Shown: positions 1-6,560, counted from the first letter of the stretch. The stretch: 8,107 nucleotides of DNA from Nanobdellota archaeon (GCA_030691925.1 JAUYDG010000109.1:1-8107); one strand, 5' to 3'. Notes: generated from the letters alone by a model not told the origin. Numbers and translations are program-made.

Positions 1-794
1 TGGTCCTTATTGCCGGTAAAATACTGCAGCGCTGAGCCGAAGCTGGAATCGTCCAAAACCCTCACGTCAACCTGCAAGCCTGTCTTCAGCAAGACAGCTG
101 ATTTTGTTTCACCCTTAGCAAGTATTCTGCTTACCGAAGGCATACTAGTAAAAGCATCCATGACAAGCCCAGGAGACTTTGAAGTAACGAGAATATCTAT
201 ATCGCCTACAGTCTCTTTCATCCTTCTCAAGCTTCCAGCTGCTTCTATCTGCTGAACGCCTTTAACTTTTTTCAAACGGCTGATTATATCCCTCGACTGC
301 GGCAATGCCAAGCCCAGGAGCATCCTGCCTTTCTCATGCTTCAAAACCTCTATGCCCTTCAGGATGTTCTCCTCAGTCTTCTCCTTGAACGTTTCCAGAC
401 CCTGTATCTTGTGCTCTTTCGCCGCCTTCTCAAGGCCCTTTATGCTCTTGATTCCAAGAGTCTTGTAAAGCTTCTGCGTCTTTTTTGGGCCTATGCCCTG
501 AACCTTCATCAATTCCAGCAAGCCTTTAGGCAAAGCCTTTTTTAGCTTCTCATATTTGCCTATCTTTCCAACCTCAATGTATTGGACTATTTTCTTGGCC
601 AGCCCTTCGCCTATTCCGGGTATTTCCTCCAAGGCTTTTATGCCTCCTTGTTTGTAAATGTCCTCTACTGGCTCTGACAACGATTCTAAAGCCCTAGCTG
701 CTTTCCTGTAGGCTATCGGCTTCCACTGCACGTTCTGCATTTCTAGAATGTCCGCTATGTCGTAGAATATCTGCGCAATCTCCTGGTTTTTCAT
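1..794 (-). CDS. polX: Family X DNA polymerase (PolX), N-terminal part, cut by window edge
   Basis: Gap-filling DNA polymerase of the Pol beta superfamily, expected to act in base-excision or other short-patch repair. I translated the minus strand from the ATG at 794-792: 264 codons with no stop, leaving the window on the left. Residues 1-85 resemble the Pol beta 8-kDa DNA-binding domain with a helix-hairpin-helix PGIGEG (59-64); a second hairpin, QGIGPK, follows at 99-104. The nucleotidyltransferase site is intact: GSLRR (187-191), GDID (197-200) giving the first two metal-binding aspartates D198 and D200, and QVDVRV (241-246) giving the third, D243. The YFTG motif (258-261) that lines the nucleotide pocket is also present. 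Family members in bacteria and archaea usually carry a C-terminal PHP nuclease domain, which would lie outside the window. The start is supported by GAGGAA at 802-807 (7-base spacer) and a TATA box at 839-849. Identification is very secure; presence of PHP is inference. Confidence 0.95.
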   Translation of the reverse strand, partial: MKNQEIAQIFYDIADILEMQNVQWKPIAYRKAARALESLSEPVEDIYKQGGIKALEEIPGIGEGLAKKIVQYIEVGKIGKYEKLKKALPKGLLELMKVQGIGPKKTQKLYKTLGIKSIKGLEKAAKEHKIQGLETFKEKTEENILKGIEVLKHEKGRMLLGLALPQSRDIISRLKKVKGVQQIEAAGSLRRMKETVGDIDILVTSKSPGLVMDAFTSMPSVSRILAKGETKSAVLLKTGLQVDVRVLDDSSFGSALQYFTGNKD

Positions 795-838
795 ACCCAA
801 GTTCCTCTTTTTTACTAAATTCTTATTATACTCTCTTT

Positions 839-849
839 CTTATATAACT
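839..849 (-). promoter_or_regulatory. TATA box of the PolX gene
   Basis: On the minus strand this reads AGTTATATAAG, close to the archaeal TATA consensus. A start of transcription about 25 bases downstream (near 815) would give a leader of about 20 bases that still contains the GAGGAA ribosome site at 802-807. Confidence 0.6.
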
Positions 850-865
850 TTTGAATCTTCAAAAA

Positions 866-876
866 ATATTTAAAAA
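866..876 (+). promoter_or_regulatory. TATA-like box of the flavodoxin gene
   Basis: An A/T-only stretch containing TATTTAAAA lies about 30-38 bases before the ATG at 905. Transcription starting around 895-898 would leave only a very short leader, so the GGGG at 897-900 may be barely included. It is arranged back to back with the PolX TATA box about 20 bases away, so the two divergent genes share a compact promoter region. Confidence 0.5.
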
Positions 877-904
877 CTCATTATGTTTACTAAAAAGGGG
901 ATTT

Positions 905-1402
905 ATGAAATCATTAATATTTTATTACTCCAGAACCGGCAACACGGCTAACGTGGCCCAGGTCTTACATAAAGCCATAAAGTCTGACATTGAGGAAGTA
1001 AAGGACAGGAAAGACCGCTCTGGAATTCTTGGCTACCTAAATTCAGGAAAAGATGCCTTATTCGGAAAAGAAGCAAACATCGAAAGCATAAAATCTGGCT
1101 TAAAGGATTATAATAATATTTTCATAGGCGGACCTGTGTGGGCCTTAAGACCTTCAACCCCTGTATCTACGCTGATAAAAAGGTTGGACTTGAAAGGAAA
1201 AAACATAGTACTATTCGTTACCTGCGGGGGCAACCCTGGAAAAGCATTAGAAAAGATGTCCAGCCTTACTACAGCGAGTGGCGGTAACGTTATTTACAGC
1301 TTTGTTGTTAAAACTTCGAAGATGGATGCAGCTAGGATTGCACAAGCATCTGAAAGCGAAGTGGTGAAATTCAAAGAAACTGTGATAAAAAAAAGGACTT
1401 AA
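905..1402 (+). CDS. Flavodoxin-like FMN protein
   Basis: Predicted 165-residue cytoplasmic flavoprotein of the flavodoxin fold, acting as a low-potential electron carrier or small FMN-dependent reductase. The N-terminal strand and phosphate-binding loop are typical: KSLIFYYSRTGNT, with S9-R-T-G-N-T14 holding the FMN phosphate. A second flavin-contacting loop reads IGGPVWALRPSTP (about residues 73-85), with a tryptophan in the usual isoalloxazine-stacking region, and a third loop around FVTCGGNPGKA follows the next strand. Length matches short flavodoxin-domain proteins. I chose ATG 905 over an upstream TTG at 851 because the protein then begins directly with the first beta strand and GGGG (897-900) sits 4 bases upstream. 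The gene is divergent from PolX and convergent with the UDG, so it appears to be a single-gene transcript. The redox partner cannot be read from context; nothing nearby is an obvious reductase, though RNR and radical SAM enzymes elsewhere in the window need electrons. Confidence 0.85.
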   Translation: MKSLIFYYSRTGNTANVAQVLHKAIKSDIEEVKDRKDRSGILGYLNSGKDALFGKEANIESIKSGLKDYNNIFIGGPVWALRPSTPVSTLIKRLDLKGKNIVLFVTCGGNPGKALEKMSSLTTASGGNVIYSFVVKTSKMDAARIAQASESEVVKFKETVIKKRT

Positions 1403-1908
1403 TGAACAATTTTTGATATTCTTTTAAAATCATTTTCAAACTGTTTTCTTATCTTCGGGAACCTCATCGCCGCTGCAGGGTGAAAAGTCGGGAAATAAGT
1501 TAAGCCTTCTTTTTTGATGACCTCCCCATGATACCTTGTTACAGAGCTTAAATTCAGTACTGTTGCTAAGGCCAAGTTTCCTAGAAGGACTATAACCTTG
1601 GGTTTTATTATTTTGATCTGTTTTTGCAGTATTTGCTCCTGTTTTTTTATTTCTTTCTTCGTTATTTTATCAGGCAATGTCTTCAGCACAGAGGTTATGT
1701 AAATCTTTTTCCTTTCCAGCTTATTCTTTTTTAATATTTTATCCAAGAATTTTCCTGCCCTTCCCACAAAAGGCCTTTTCAATTTTATCTCTGTCTCACC
1801 AGGCCCCTCTGCAATAATCATCACTCTAGCATTAGAAGGGCCTTCACCAAAAACTATGCCTAGGCCTAGTTTTTTTTCAGATTCTTTTTTTAAGCCCTTA
1901 AGGTCCAT
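1399..1908 (-). CDS. Family-4-like uracil-DNA glycosylase lacking Fe-S cysteines
   Basis: A 169-residue member of the uracil-DNA glycosylase superfamily, which would excise uracil (or another deaminated base) from DNA. Motif A is AEGPGETE...RPFVGRAGKFLD (residues 33-56), matching the family 4 pattern GEAPGxxE...PFVGxAG, including the uracil-stacking Phe (F47). Motif B is FHPAAAMR (142-149), with H143 as expected. A central GNLALATVL (110-118) also fits. Two things differ from ordinary family 4 enzymes. There is no cysteine anywhere in the protein, whereas the family normally ligates a 4Fe-4S cluster with four cysteines: an N-terminal CxxC, one after TNVVK, and one further on. Also, the usual TNVVKC segment is TSVLKT (72-77), so the Asn is Ser and the Cys is Thr. 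The sequence starts roughly at the residue after the missing CxxC region. The fold assignment is strong; substrate and activity are uncertain. The promoter lies at 1931-1942, suggesting a leaderless mRNA. Its TAA overlaps that of the flavodoxin gene. Confidence 0.88.
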   Translation of the reverse strand: MDLKGLKKESEKKLGLGIVFGEGPSNARVMIIAEGPGETEIKLKRPFVGRAGKFLDKILKKNKLERKKIYITSVLKTLPDKITKKEIKKQEQILQKQIKIIKPKVIVLLGNLALATVLNLSSVTRYHGEVIKKEGLTYFPTFHPAAAMRFPKIRKQFENDFKRISKIVH

Positions 1909-1930
1909 TAATTATTGTCTGGAAGCTTTT

Positions 1931-1942
1931 ACTTATATACTT
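1931..1942 (-). promoter_or_regulatory. TATA box of the UDG gene
   Basis: On the minus strand the element reads AAGTATATAAGT, preceded by CCAAA, a plausible purine-rich BRE. Its centre is about 29 bases before the UDG ATG (1908), so transcription should start at or within a few bases of the start codon. No Shine-Dalgarno site is visible, which fits a leaderless transcript. Confidence 0.6.
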
Positions 1943-1979
1943 TTGGATTAAGCTATTCATAAGGCAGATATAATTGTTC

Positions 1980-1991
1980 ACTTATATACTT
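1980..1991. promoter_or_regulatory. Second copy of the 12-base TATA-type element
   Basis: ACTTATATACTT here is identical to 1931-1942, 49 bases away. It is near-palindromic around TATATA, so it could direct transcription either way: rightward into the hairpin region at 2001-2075, or leftward as an extra UDG start. Which direction is used, if any, cannot be told from the sequence. Confidence 0.35.
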
Positions 1992-2000
1992 GTGAAATAC

Positions 2001-2078
2001 TTGAATACCCGGATGGGGTAACGGGTATTTGACTCAGACCTATAAACGGAGGATGTCACCGAAGCAAACACACCGGAA
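2001..2078 (+). ncRNA. Candidate structured RNA between UDG and orphan gene
   Basis: This non-coding stretch is visibly more GC-rich than its flanks and can fold. Bases 2004-2011 (AATACCCG) pair perfectly with 2022-2029 (CGGGTATT) around a 10-base loop. In a plus-strand RNA the stem extends to 11 pairs through U2002-G2031 and G2003-U2030 wobbles plus U2001-A2032; on the minus strand those wobbles become A-C mismatches, so a plus-strand transcript is favoured. A weaker second helix can form between TGACTC (2030-2035) and GAG plus GTCA (about 2049-2057). The downstream gene has its own leaderless promoter at 2082-2090, so this segment would be a separate RNA rather than its leader. No match to tRNA, C/D-box RNA or a riboswitch I know. 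It may equally be a regulatory DNA site. Confidence 0.25.
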
Positions 2079-2081
2079 AGG

Positions 2082-2090
2082 CTTAAATAA
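2082..2090 (+). promoter_or_regulatory. TATA box of the 97-residue orphan gene
   Basis: CTTAAATAA preceded by the purine-rich CCGGAAAGG is a good archaeal BRE plus TATA combination. Its centre is about 26 bases before ATG 2112, placing the transcription start at the start codon. It would drive the 2112 and 2413 reading frames together. Confidence 0.6.
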
Positions 2091-2111
2091 AAGCGATTAT
2101 CCTAACACCCC

Positions 2112-2405
2112 ATGGAAGAATACAAAATAGGACCAAAAATAAGGATAAAAGAAACAGACAAACAAGACGTATTCGAAGTTGCAGGAATAAGCGAAGAACC
2201 GATACAAGCAAGAATATACAGCTGCCCACTATCCGCCTTTGACCTATACGTTTTAGAAAGCGACCCGTATAAATGGAAAGAATCAGCGCAACAAAAAGCG
2301 TCTCTCACAGAAGGGATAATAATCGGACAACACGCTTTAATTGAAGACCTAAAAGGAAAGCCAAAACTATACACTGCAGACACGATAGAAAAACTGCTAG
2401 GTTAA
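2112..2405 (+). CDS. Hypothetical 97-residue protein, leaderless
   Basis: I do not recognise a family. The product is small, soluble and charged, with no signal peptide or membrane segment. The N-terminal part (residues 1-37) alternates charged and hydrophobic residues, as in beta strands (KIRIKE, VFEVAGI, ARIYSC). The middle (42-70) is likely helical with a KWKESAQQKAS stretch, and the C-terminus (86-96) reads as a short helix, ADTIEKLL. There is one cysteine (C38). The start at ATG 2112 is supported by the TATA box at 2082-2090 at leaderless distance; no ribosome site precedes it. Codon use (many ATA, AGA, AAA and GGA) matches the neighbouring genes, and the frame ends in TAA. The TraB-like frame begins 7 bases later, so the two are probably co-transcribed. 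A longer minus-strand frame over the same bases has no supporting signals. Confidence 0.7.
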   Translation: MEEYKIGPKIRIKETDKQDVFEVAGISEEPIQARIYSCPLSAFDLYVLESDPYKWKESAQQKASLTEGIIIGQHALIEDLKGKPKLYTADTIEKLLG

Positions 2406-2412
2406 TATCAAA

Positions 2413-3218
2413 ATGACACAAGACTATCCCTGCAGTACACTGGAAGAAAAAATAAACTCAACAGACGTGTCTATAATCGGAGTCGCCCATGTAAAAGAGT
2501 TTTTTAAAAGACACGAAAATTTCTTTTATGATAAAATATCCTGCTCAGACGCAATAATGCTAGAGCAGCCAGTCGGTGGAGAATTCTACGATTCCAAGTT
2601 TTTCGGTGAACTAGGGATGATAGCGCATAAACAAAAAAAGAGAGTCTACCAGGCTGACCCTGTAAACACTCCATCTTTCTGCACAGACTTTATGCAAGGT
2701 GGACTAGGGTTTATATTAATTAGCTCATTCGACGTTCAGGCCGCATTAGGATTATACTTATTCCTTGGGAGCATTCCAGGATCAGGGATACGCTATTGGC
2801 TAACCACAGAAAAAAACGATGCTACAGGAGACTTTACAAAAATCAAAAACGGCTACGAATTCCTCATGTACGGGGATACAGACTATAGAAACTTGATGAT
2901 TGCCCATGGGATAGAAAAAATATGCACTGAAACTAAAAATATCAAAAAGCTTGCATGATTCCATGGAGAAGCCCACTCAAAACCGATAAGAACATACCTA
3001 AGAAACCCGACCTTAAGGAAAATCAAAAGACTACTGTACAAACCAACATACGAGCTTGTCTCAGAAACAAAAGTAAGGGAATACACCTCCGCATATGATG
3101 GCTGGATGCTATCAAATCTATTCTGAAGAAGATAAAAGTCCCAAGCGTATTTGTAAACGATGAGAGAAGCCTTGAAATCAGCCCCGGGCTAAAAAAGAAA
3201 GTTATAAAAACATCTTAA
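2413..3218 (+). pseudogene. TraB/TIKI-fold protein gene interrupted by TGA and a frameshift
   Basis: The first 181 codons end at an in-frame TGA (2956-2958), but homology-like sequence continues in the same frame for another 55 codons to TGA 3124, and then in the frame one base back to TAA 3216-3218. Read through, the product (about 268 residues) shows the TraB/TIKI motif series: IIGVAH (21-26), AIMLEQP with E51, YQADP with D82, DYRNLMIAHGI with R159-N160, and just after the TGA, HGEAH (184-188), the conserved GxxH motif. Stopping at 2958 would remove that last motif. TraB/TIKI proteins are metalloprotease-like, often membrane-linked; a hydrophobic stretch lies at 95-122. The tail 3132-3215 (IKVPSVFVNDERSLEI and on) has neighbour-like codon use. 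The start has no ribosome site but lies 7 bases after the previous stop. A decaying gene, readthrough of TGA, or sequence errors are all possible; I call it a pseudogene provisionally. Confidence 0.6.
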
Positions 3219-3226
3219 ACTATATA
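3202..3226 (+). promoter_or_regulatory. Candidate promoter of the RNR operon
   Basis: Two TATA-like stretches lie here: TTATAAAAAC (3202-3211) and CTATATAC (3220-3227). The first would start transcription near 3230 and keep the GGGG ribosome site (3241-3244) in the leader; the second would start almost at the ATG and lose it. The first is therefore preferred. The element overlaps the end of the broken TraB-like gene. Confidence 0.45.
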
Positions 3227-3248
3227 CTCTTAAATAAAAAGGGGAAGC

Positions 3249-6200
3249 ATGACAGTTTCTAAAATAAGAAAAAGAGACGGAAGAATAGCAGACTTTGAGC
3301 CGCAAAAAATAACCACAGTAATACACAAGGCAATAGCATCTGTAAAGCATGAAGATGGAAAGCTGGCAGAAAAACTATCAAAAGAAGTGATCAAAGAGCT
3401 AGAAGGGAAGTTCCAAAAAGCCATACCCTCGGTGGAAGACGTACAAAATGCAGTAGAGGACATCCTAATAAGAGAAGGCTTATCTGACGTAGCAAAATCA
3501 TACATACTATACAGGGAAAAACACAAAGAGATAAGGGAAGCGAAAGAATTCCTAGGCGTAAAAGATACGCTAAAACTAACGATAAACGCGGCAAGAGTCC
3601 TGGAAAGGAGATACCTGCTGAAAGACAAAGACGGTAAAGTAATAGAAACGCCAGACGAGATGTTCAAAAGAGTGGCAAAAGCGGCAGCAAAAGCAGAAAA
3701 AACAAAGGAGCTGCAAGAAAGATACGAAGAAGAATTCTACAAAATACTCTCAAGCTTAGAATTCATGCCCAACAGCCCTACGCTGATGAACGCAGGAACA
3801 AAACTAGGGATGCTATCAGCCTGTTTCGTGATTCCGATTTCTGATTCTCTGGACAGCATTTTCGAAGCTGTAAAAACAACAGCAATGATACAGCAGGCAG
3901 GAGGCGGAACAGGATTCACTTTTACACACCTAAGACCTAAAGGAGACATGGTGCAAAGCACGAAAGGAGTAGCCTCAGGACCGGTATCATTCATAAGAGT
4001 GTTCGACACTACTACAGAGGTGATAAAGCAAGGCTCCAAAAGAAGAGGAGCCAACATGGGAATCCTAAACGTAAACCACCCGGATATAGTAGAGTTCATA
4101 ACATCAAAAGCCAAAGAAGGAGCATTTGTAAACTTCAACTTCTCAGTAGGCGCTACAGACGAGTTCATGAAAGCGGTAAGAAAAAACAAAGACTACAGCC
4201 TAATCAACCCGAGAACAAAACAGGAAGTAGGAAAGCTAAACGCCTCTGAATTATTCGACATGATATGCATGTACGCCTGGAGAACAGGAGACCCTTGACT
4301 GATATTTTTAGATAGGATAAACAAGAAAAACCCGCAATTCAAACAGATGGGAGCGATAGAAGCAACTAACCCCTGCATAGCCGGCGATGCTTTAATATCA
4401 ACAGATAAAGGGTTAGAAAGATTTGAAGACTTGATGATATCAGGCAACCAAAACGTTAAAGTCCTTATCGACAACAGGACCCCGGTCAAAGTCTCAGATG
4501 GCCTTACAGAACAATACCTTCTTATGAAAGACCAGAACAACGTAAGCTTAAGCGAAACAGTCGCAACGTTCGATTCAGGAATAAAACCTACGTTAATGCT
4601 AGTAACAAAATCCGGCTATGAAATAATAGCGACACCTGACCATAAGGTTATGACAACAGAAGGCTGGGTAGGCATGAAAGACTTGACAGAAAAGCATGAA
4701 ATACTAATACAGTGTAAAGAAGGTAGGTTCAACCAAGATTACAATCTTCCATTTGTGCCCAATAATTGGGTCATAGGTAAACAAGGGAGAACATACAAGT
4801 TTAACCTGCCAAAAAAATGGACCAAAGAACTTGGGCAGATAATTGGTTGGATAGTAGGAGACGGATGGGTAAGAAGTGGGAGAGACAGCATAGTTGGTTT
4901 AGTCTTCGGAAAAAATGATTATCGGGTAATGGAATATTTTAGACCCCTATTAGAGGGGATATATGCCGGAAAAATAACTGAAACACTCCAGTTGAGGGAT
5001 GTCAAACGCTTATCATATCATTCTAAATTCTTTGCCGAATTTTTTATAAGGCTAGGTGTAAAGCCGGTAAGCGCAGATAAAAAAGAAGTTCCAAAAAGTA
5101 TATTTACAGCGCCAAAAGAAGCAGTGATAGGATTCTTACAAGGCTTGTTCACCGCTGATGGAACGGTAGGCTATCTTAAAGACAAGTCTTCTTATGTAAG
5201 GCTAACTTCGAAATCAGAAAAATTACTTAAGCAAGTTCAAACCTTATTATTAAACCTAGGTATAAAATCAAAAATTTACGACAGGTACAGAAAGCCCAAA
5301 AAAAAGTTTTTCTATACAACTGTTAAAGGAGAACAAAGAGCCTACATTACAGACGGCATCCTTTTTGAATTGGAGATAAGTAAAAACAGTGTTCTTAAAT
5401 TCTTGGATGAAATAGGATTCTTATGCAACCGACATGATGAAAAAATAAGCTTGTTAAAATCAAAATCTTACTATTCAAACTATTTTTTTGATAAAGTTAA
5501 GACTGTAAAGAATCATGGAGAGACAAGAGTTTACGACTTAACAGAACCGTTAACACACTCTTTTATTGCTAATGGGATAGTTGTTTCTAATTGTGGCGAA
5601 GTACCACTATACTCTTATGAAAGCTGCAACCTGGGCAGCATAAACCTTGCAAAGTTCGTAAAAGACAAGAAGATAGACTGGGACAGGCTGAAAGAAGCAG
5701 TAAAAGTATCAACTAGGTTCCTAGATAACGTTATCGATGCCAACAAATACCCTGTGAAAGAAATAGAAAAAATATCTAAAGACAACAGAAGAATAGGCTT
5801 AGGTGTTATGGGCTTTGCAGAGATGCTCATACAACTAGAGATACCATATGATTCAAAAGATGCTGTGAAAACAGCTGAAAAGCTGATGAAATTCGTAAAC
5901 AACGAAGCAGTAAAAATCTCAGAAGATCTTGCAAAAGAAAAAGGAGAATTCCCCAACTTCTCCAAGAGCGAATTCAGAAGAAAAAGAAGGAACGTGGCAG
6001 TAACGACAATAGCGCCGACAGGGACGATAAGCATAATCACAAGCTGCAGCTCAGGTATAGAGCCTTTATTCGCAATAGCGTTTGTAAGGAATGTCATGGG
6101 CGGGACCAAGCTGATAGAAATAAACCCCTATTTCGAAGCAATAGCCAAAGAAAGAGGATTCTACTCAGAAGAGCTCATGAGCAAAATAGCAAGGACAGGA

Positions 6201-6560
6201 TCGATACAAAAACTGCCAGAAGTGCCCGATGATGTTAAGAAGATTTTCAGGACTGCTTTAGACATACAGCCTGAATGGCACGTAAGGATACAGGCAGCAT
6301 TCCAAGAATACACCGAGAATGCGGTGAGCAAGACGATAAACTTCCCTCACGAGGCAGCAGTAGAAGACGTCAAAAAAGCTTACATGCTAGCTTACAAGCT
6401 AGGATGCAAAGGGACAACAATCTACAGGTACGGCAGCAAGAAAGAACAAGTGCTCTACTTAGGAACGGTCATAGGCAGGGAAGAGGGAGAAACTTTGGAA
6501 TACGTGAGTGCAGAGTCTGAATACGCTGGCGGCTGCCCATTCCCGTTCTGCCCGCACTAA
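3249..6560 (+). CDS. nrdJ: Class II (adenosylcobalamin-dependent) ribonucleotide reductase with intein and in-frame TGA
   Basis: Reduces ribonucleotides to deoxyribonucleotides using a thiyl radical generated from adenosylcobalamin. The full frame is 1103 codons; removing the 406-residue intein leaves about 697 residues, a normal class II length. In order: an ATP-cone allosteric domain (about 1-95, with RKRDGR at 6-11), MPNSPTLMNAG, first redox cysteine C192 (LSACFVIPISDSLDSIF), NPCGE with the radical cysteine (mature C376) and catalytic Asn and Glu, second redox cysteine C387 in ESCNLGSINL, PTGTIS...SSGIEP, and a C-terminal CPFPFC pair. The 11-residue gap between the radical and second redox cysteines is typical of class II. 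Codon 350 (4296-4298) is TGA, at the invariant Gly of TGDPGLIFLDRIN; the frame then continues perfectly. Start ATG 3249 has GGGG 4 bases upstream. The next gene makes the B12 cofactor, which supports the class II call. Function depends on decoding the TGA. Confidence 0.9.
4296..4298 (+). other. In-frame TGA at the conserved GDPG glycine of RNR
   Basis: The codons before it read RTGDP and those after it LIFLDRINKKNP. RNR large subunits read TGDPGL or TGDPGI here, so the TGA occupies the glycine codon; GGA to TGA is a single base change. No ribosome site or plausible restart codon follows until ATG 4347, which would begin just before the intein and omit core barrel sequence. Confidence 0.85.
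4374..5591 (+). mobile_element. Intein with LAGLIDADG homing endonuclease in RNR
   Basis: A 406-residue in-frame protein-splicing element with a class 1 layout. Block A starts at Cys1 (CIAGDALISTDKG). Block B holds T87-P-D-H90. The C-terminal blocks read VYDL...THSFIANGIVVSN, with block F His395 and terminal Asn406, followed by extein Cys+1 (5592). Both LAGLIDADG helices are recognisable: LGQIIGWIVGDG (153-164, acidic D163) and VIGFLQGLFTADG (251-263, acidic D262), so the endonuclease appears intact. The insertion point is between NP and CGE, so the +1 nucleophile is the RNR radical cysteine itself; this is a known RNR intein site. The penultimate residue is Ser instead of the usual His. No stop interrupts the intein. 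By eye its codons end in T more often (ATT, TTT, GGT, TCT) than the exteins do, consistent with later arrival. Splicing and homing competence are inferred from motifs only. Confidence 0.95.

Noticed and set aside
10..545. Plus-strand reading frames at 10-255 and 336-545
   Set aside because: They lie antisense to the well-supported PolX coding sequence, have no promoter or ribosome site and give no recognisable protein.
851..904. Upstream TTG start adding 18 residues to the flavodoxin
   Set aside because: The extension overlaps the TATA box, and the flavodoxin fold begins naturally at ATG 905, which has GGGG in front.
2000..2085. tRNA, C/D-box RNA or fluoride-type riboswitch in the hairpin region
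   Set aside because: No T-arm that pairs on either strand, only a partial C/D motif (GTGACA and CTGA) on the minus strand, and the riboswitch resemblance is limited to short words without the required pairing.
2053..2130. Small frame starting at ATG 2053 right after GGAG (MSPKQTHRKG...)
   Set aside because: The ribosome site has no spacer, the frame is only about 26 codons and runs over the promoter and start of the 2112 gene.
2102..2383. Minus-strand frame over the 97-residue gene
   Set aside because: It mirrors the plus-strand gene, which has the better promoter and codon use; the minus-strand product is rich in Ser and Cys, as typical antisense frames are.
4296..4298. TGA as selenocysteine or tryptophan
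   Set aside because: The family residue here is Gly, not Cys or Trp; Trp is encoded by TGG throughout, and no selenocysteine-type context is evident.
3230..6109. Several minus-strand frames inside the RNR (3230-3667, 3737-4189, 4193-4540, 5615-6109)
   Set aside because: All are antisense shadows of conserved RNR or intein sequence.
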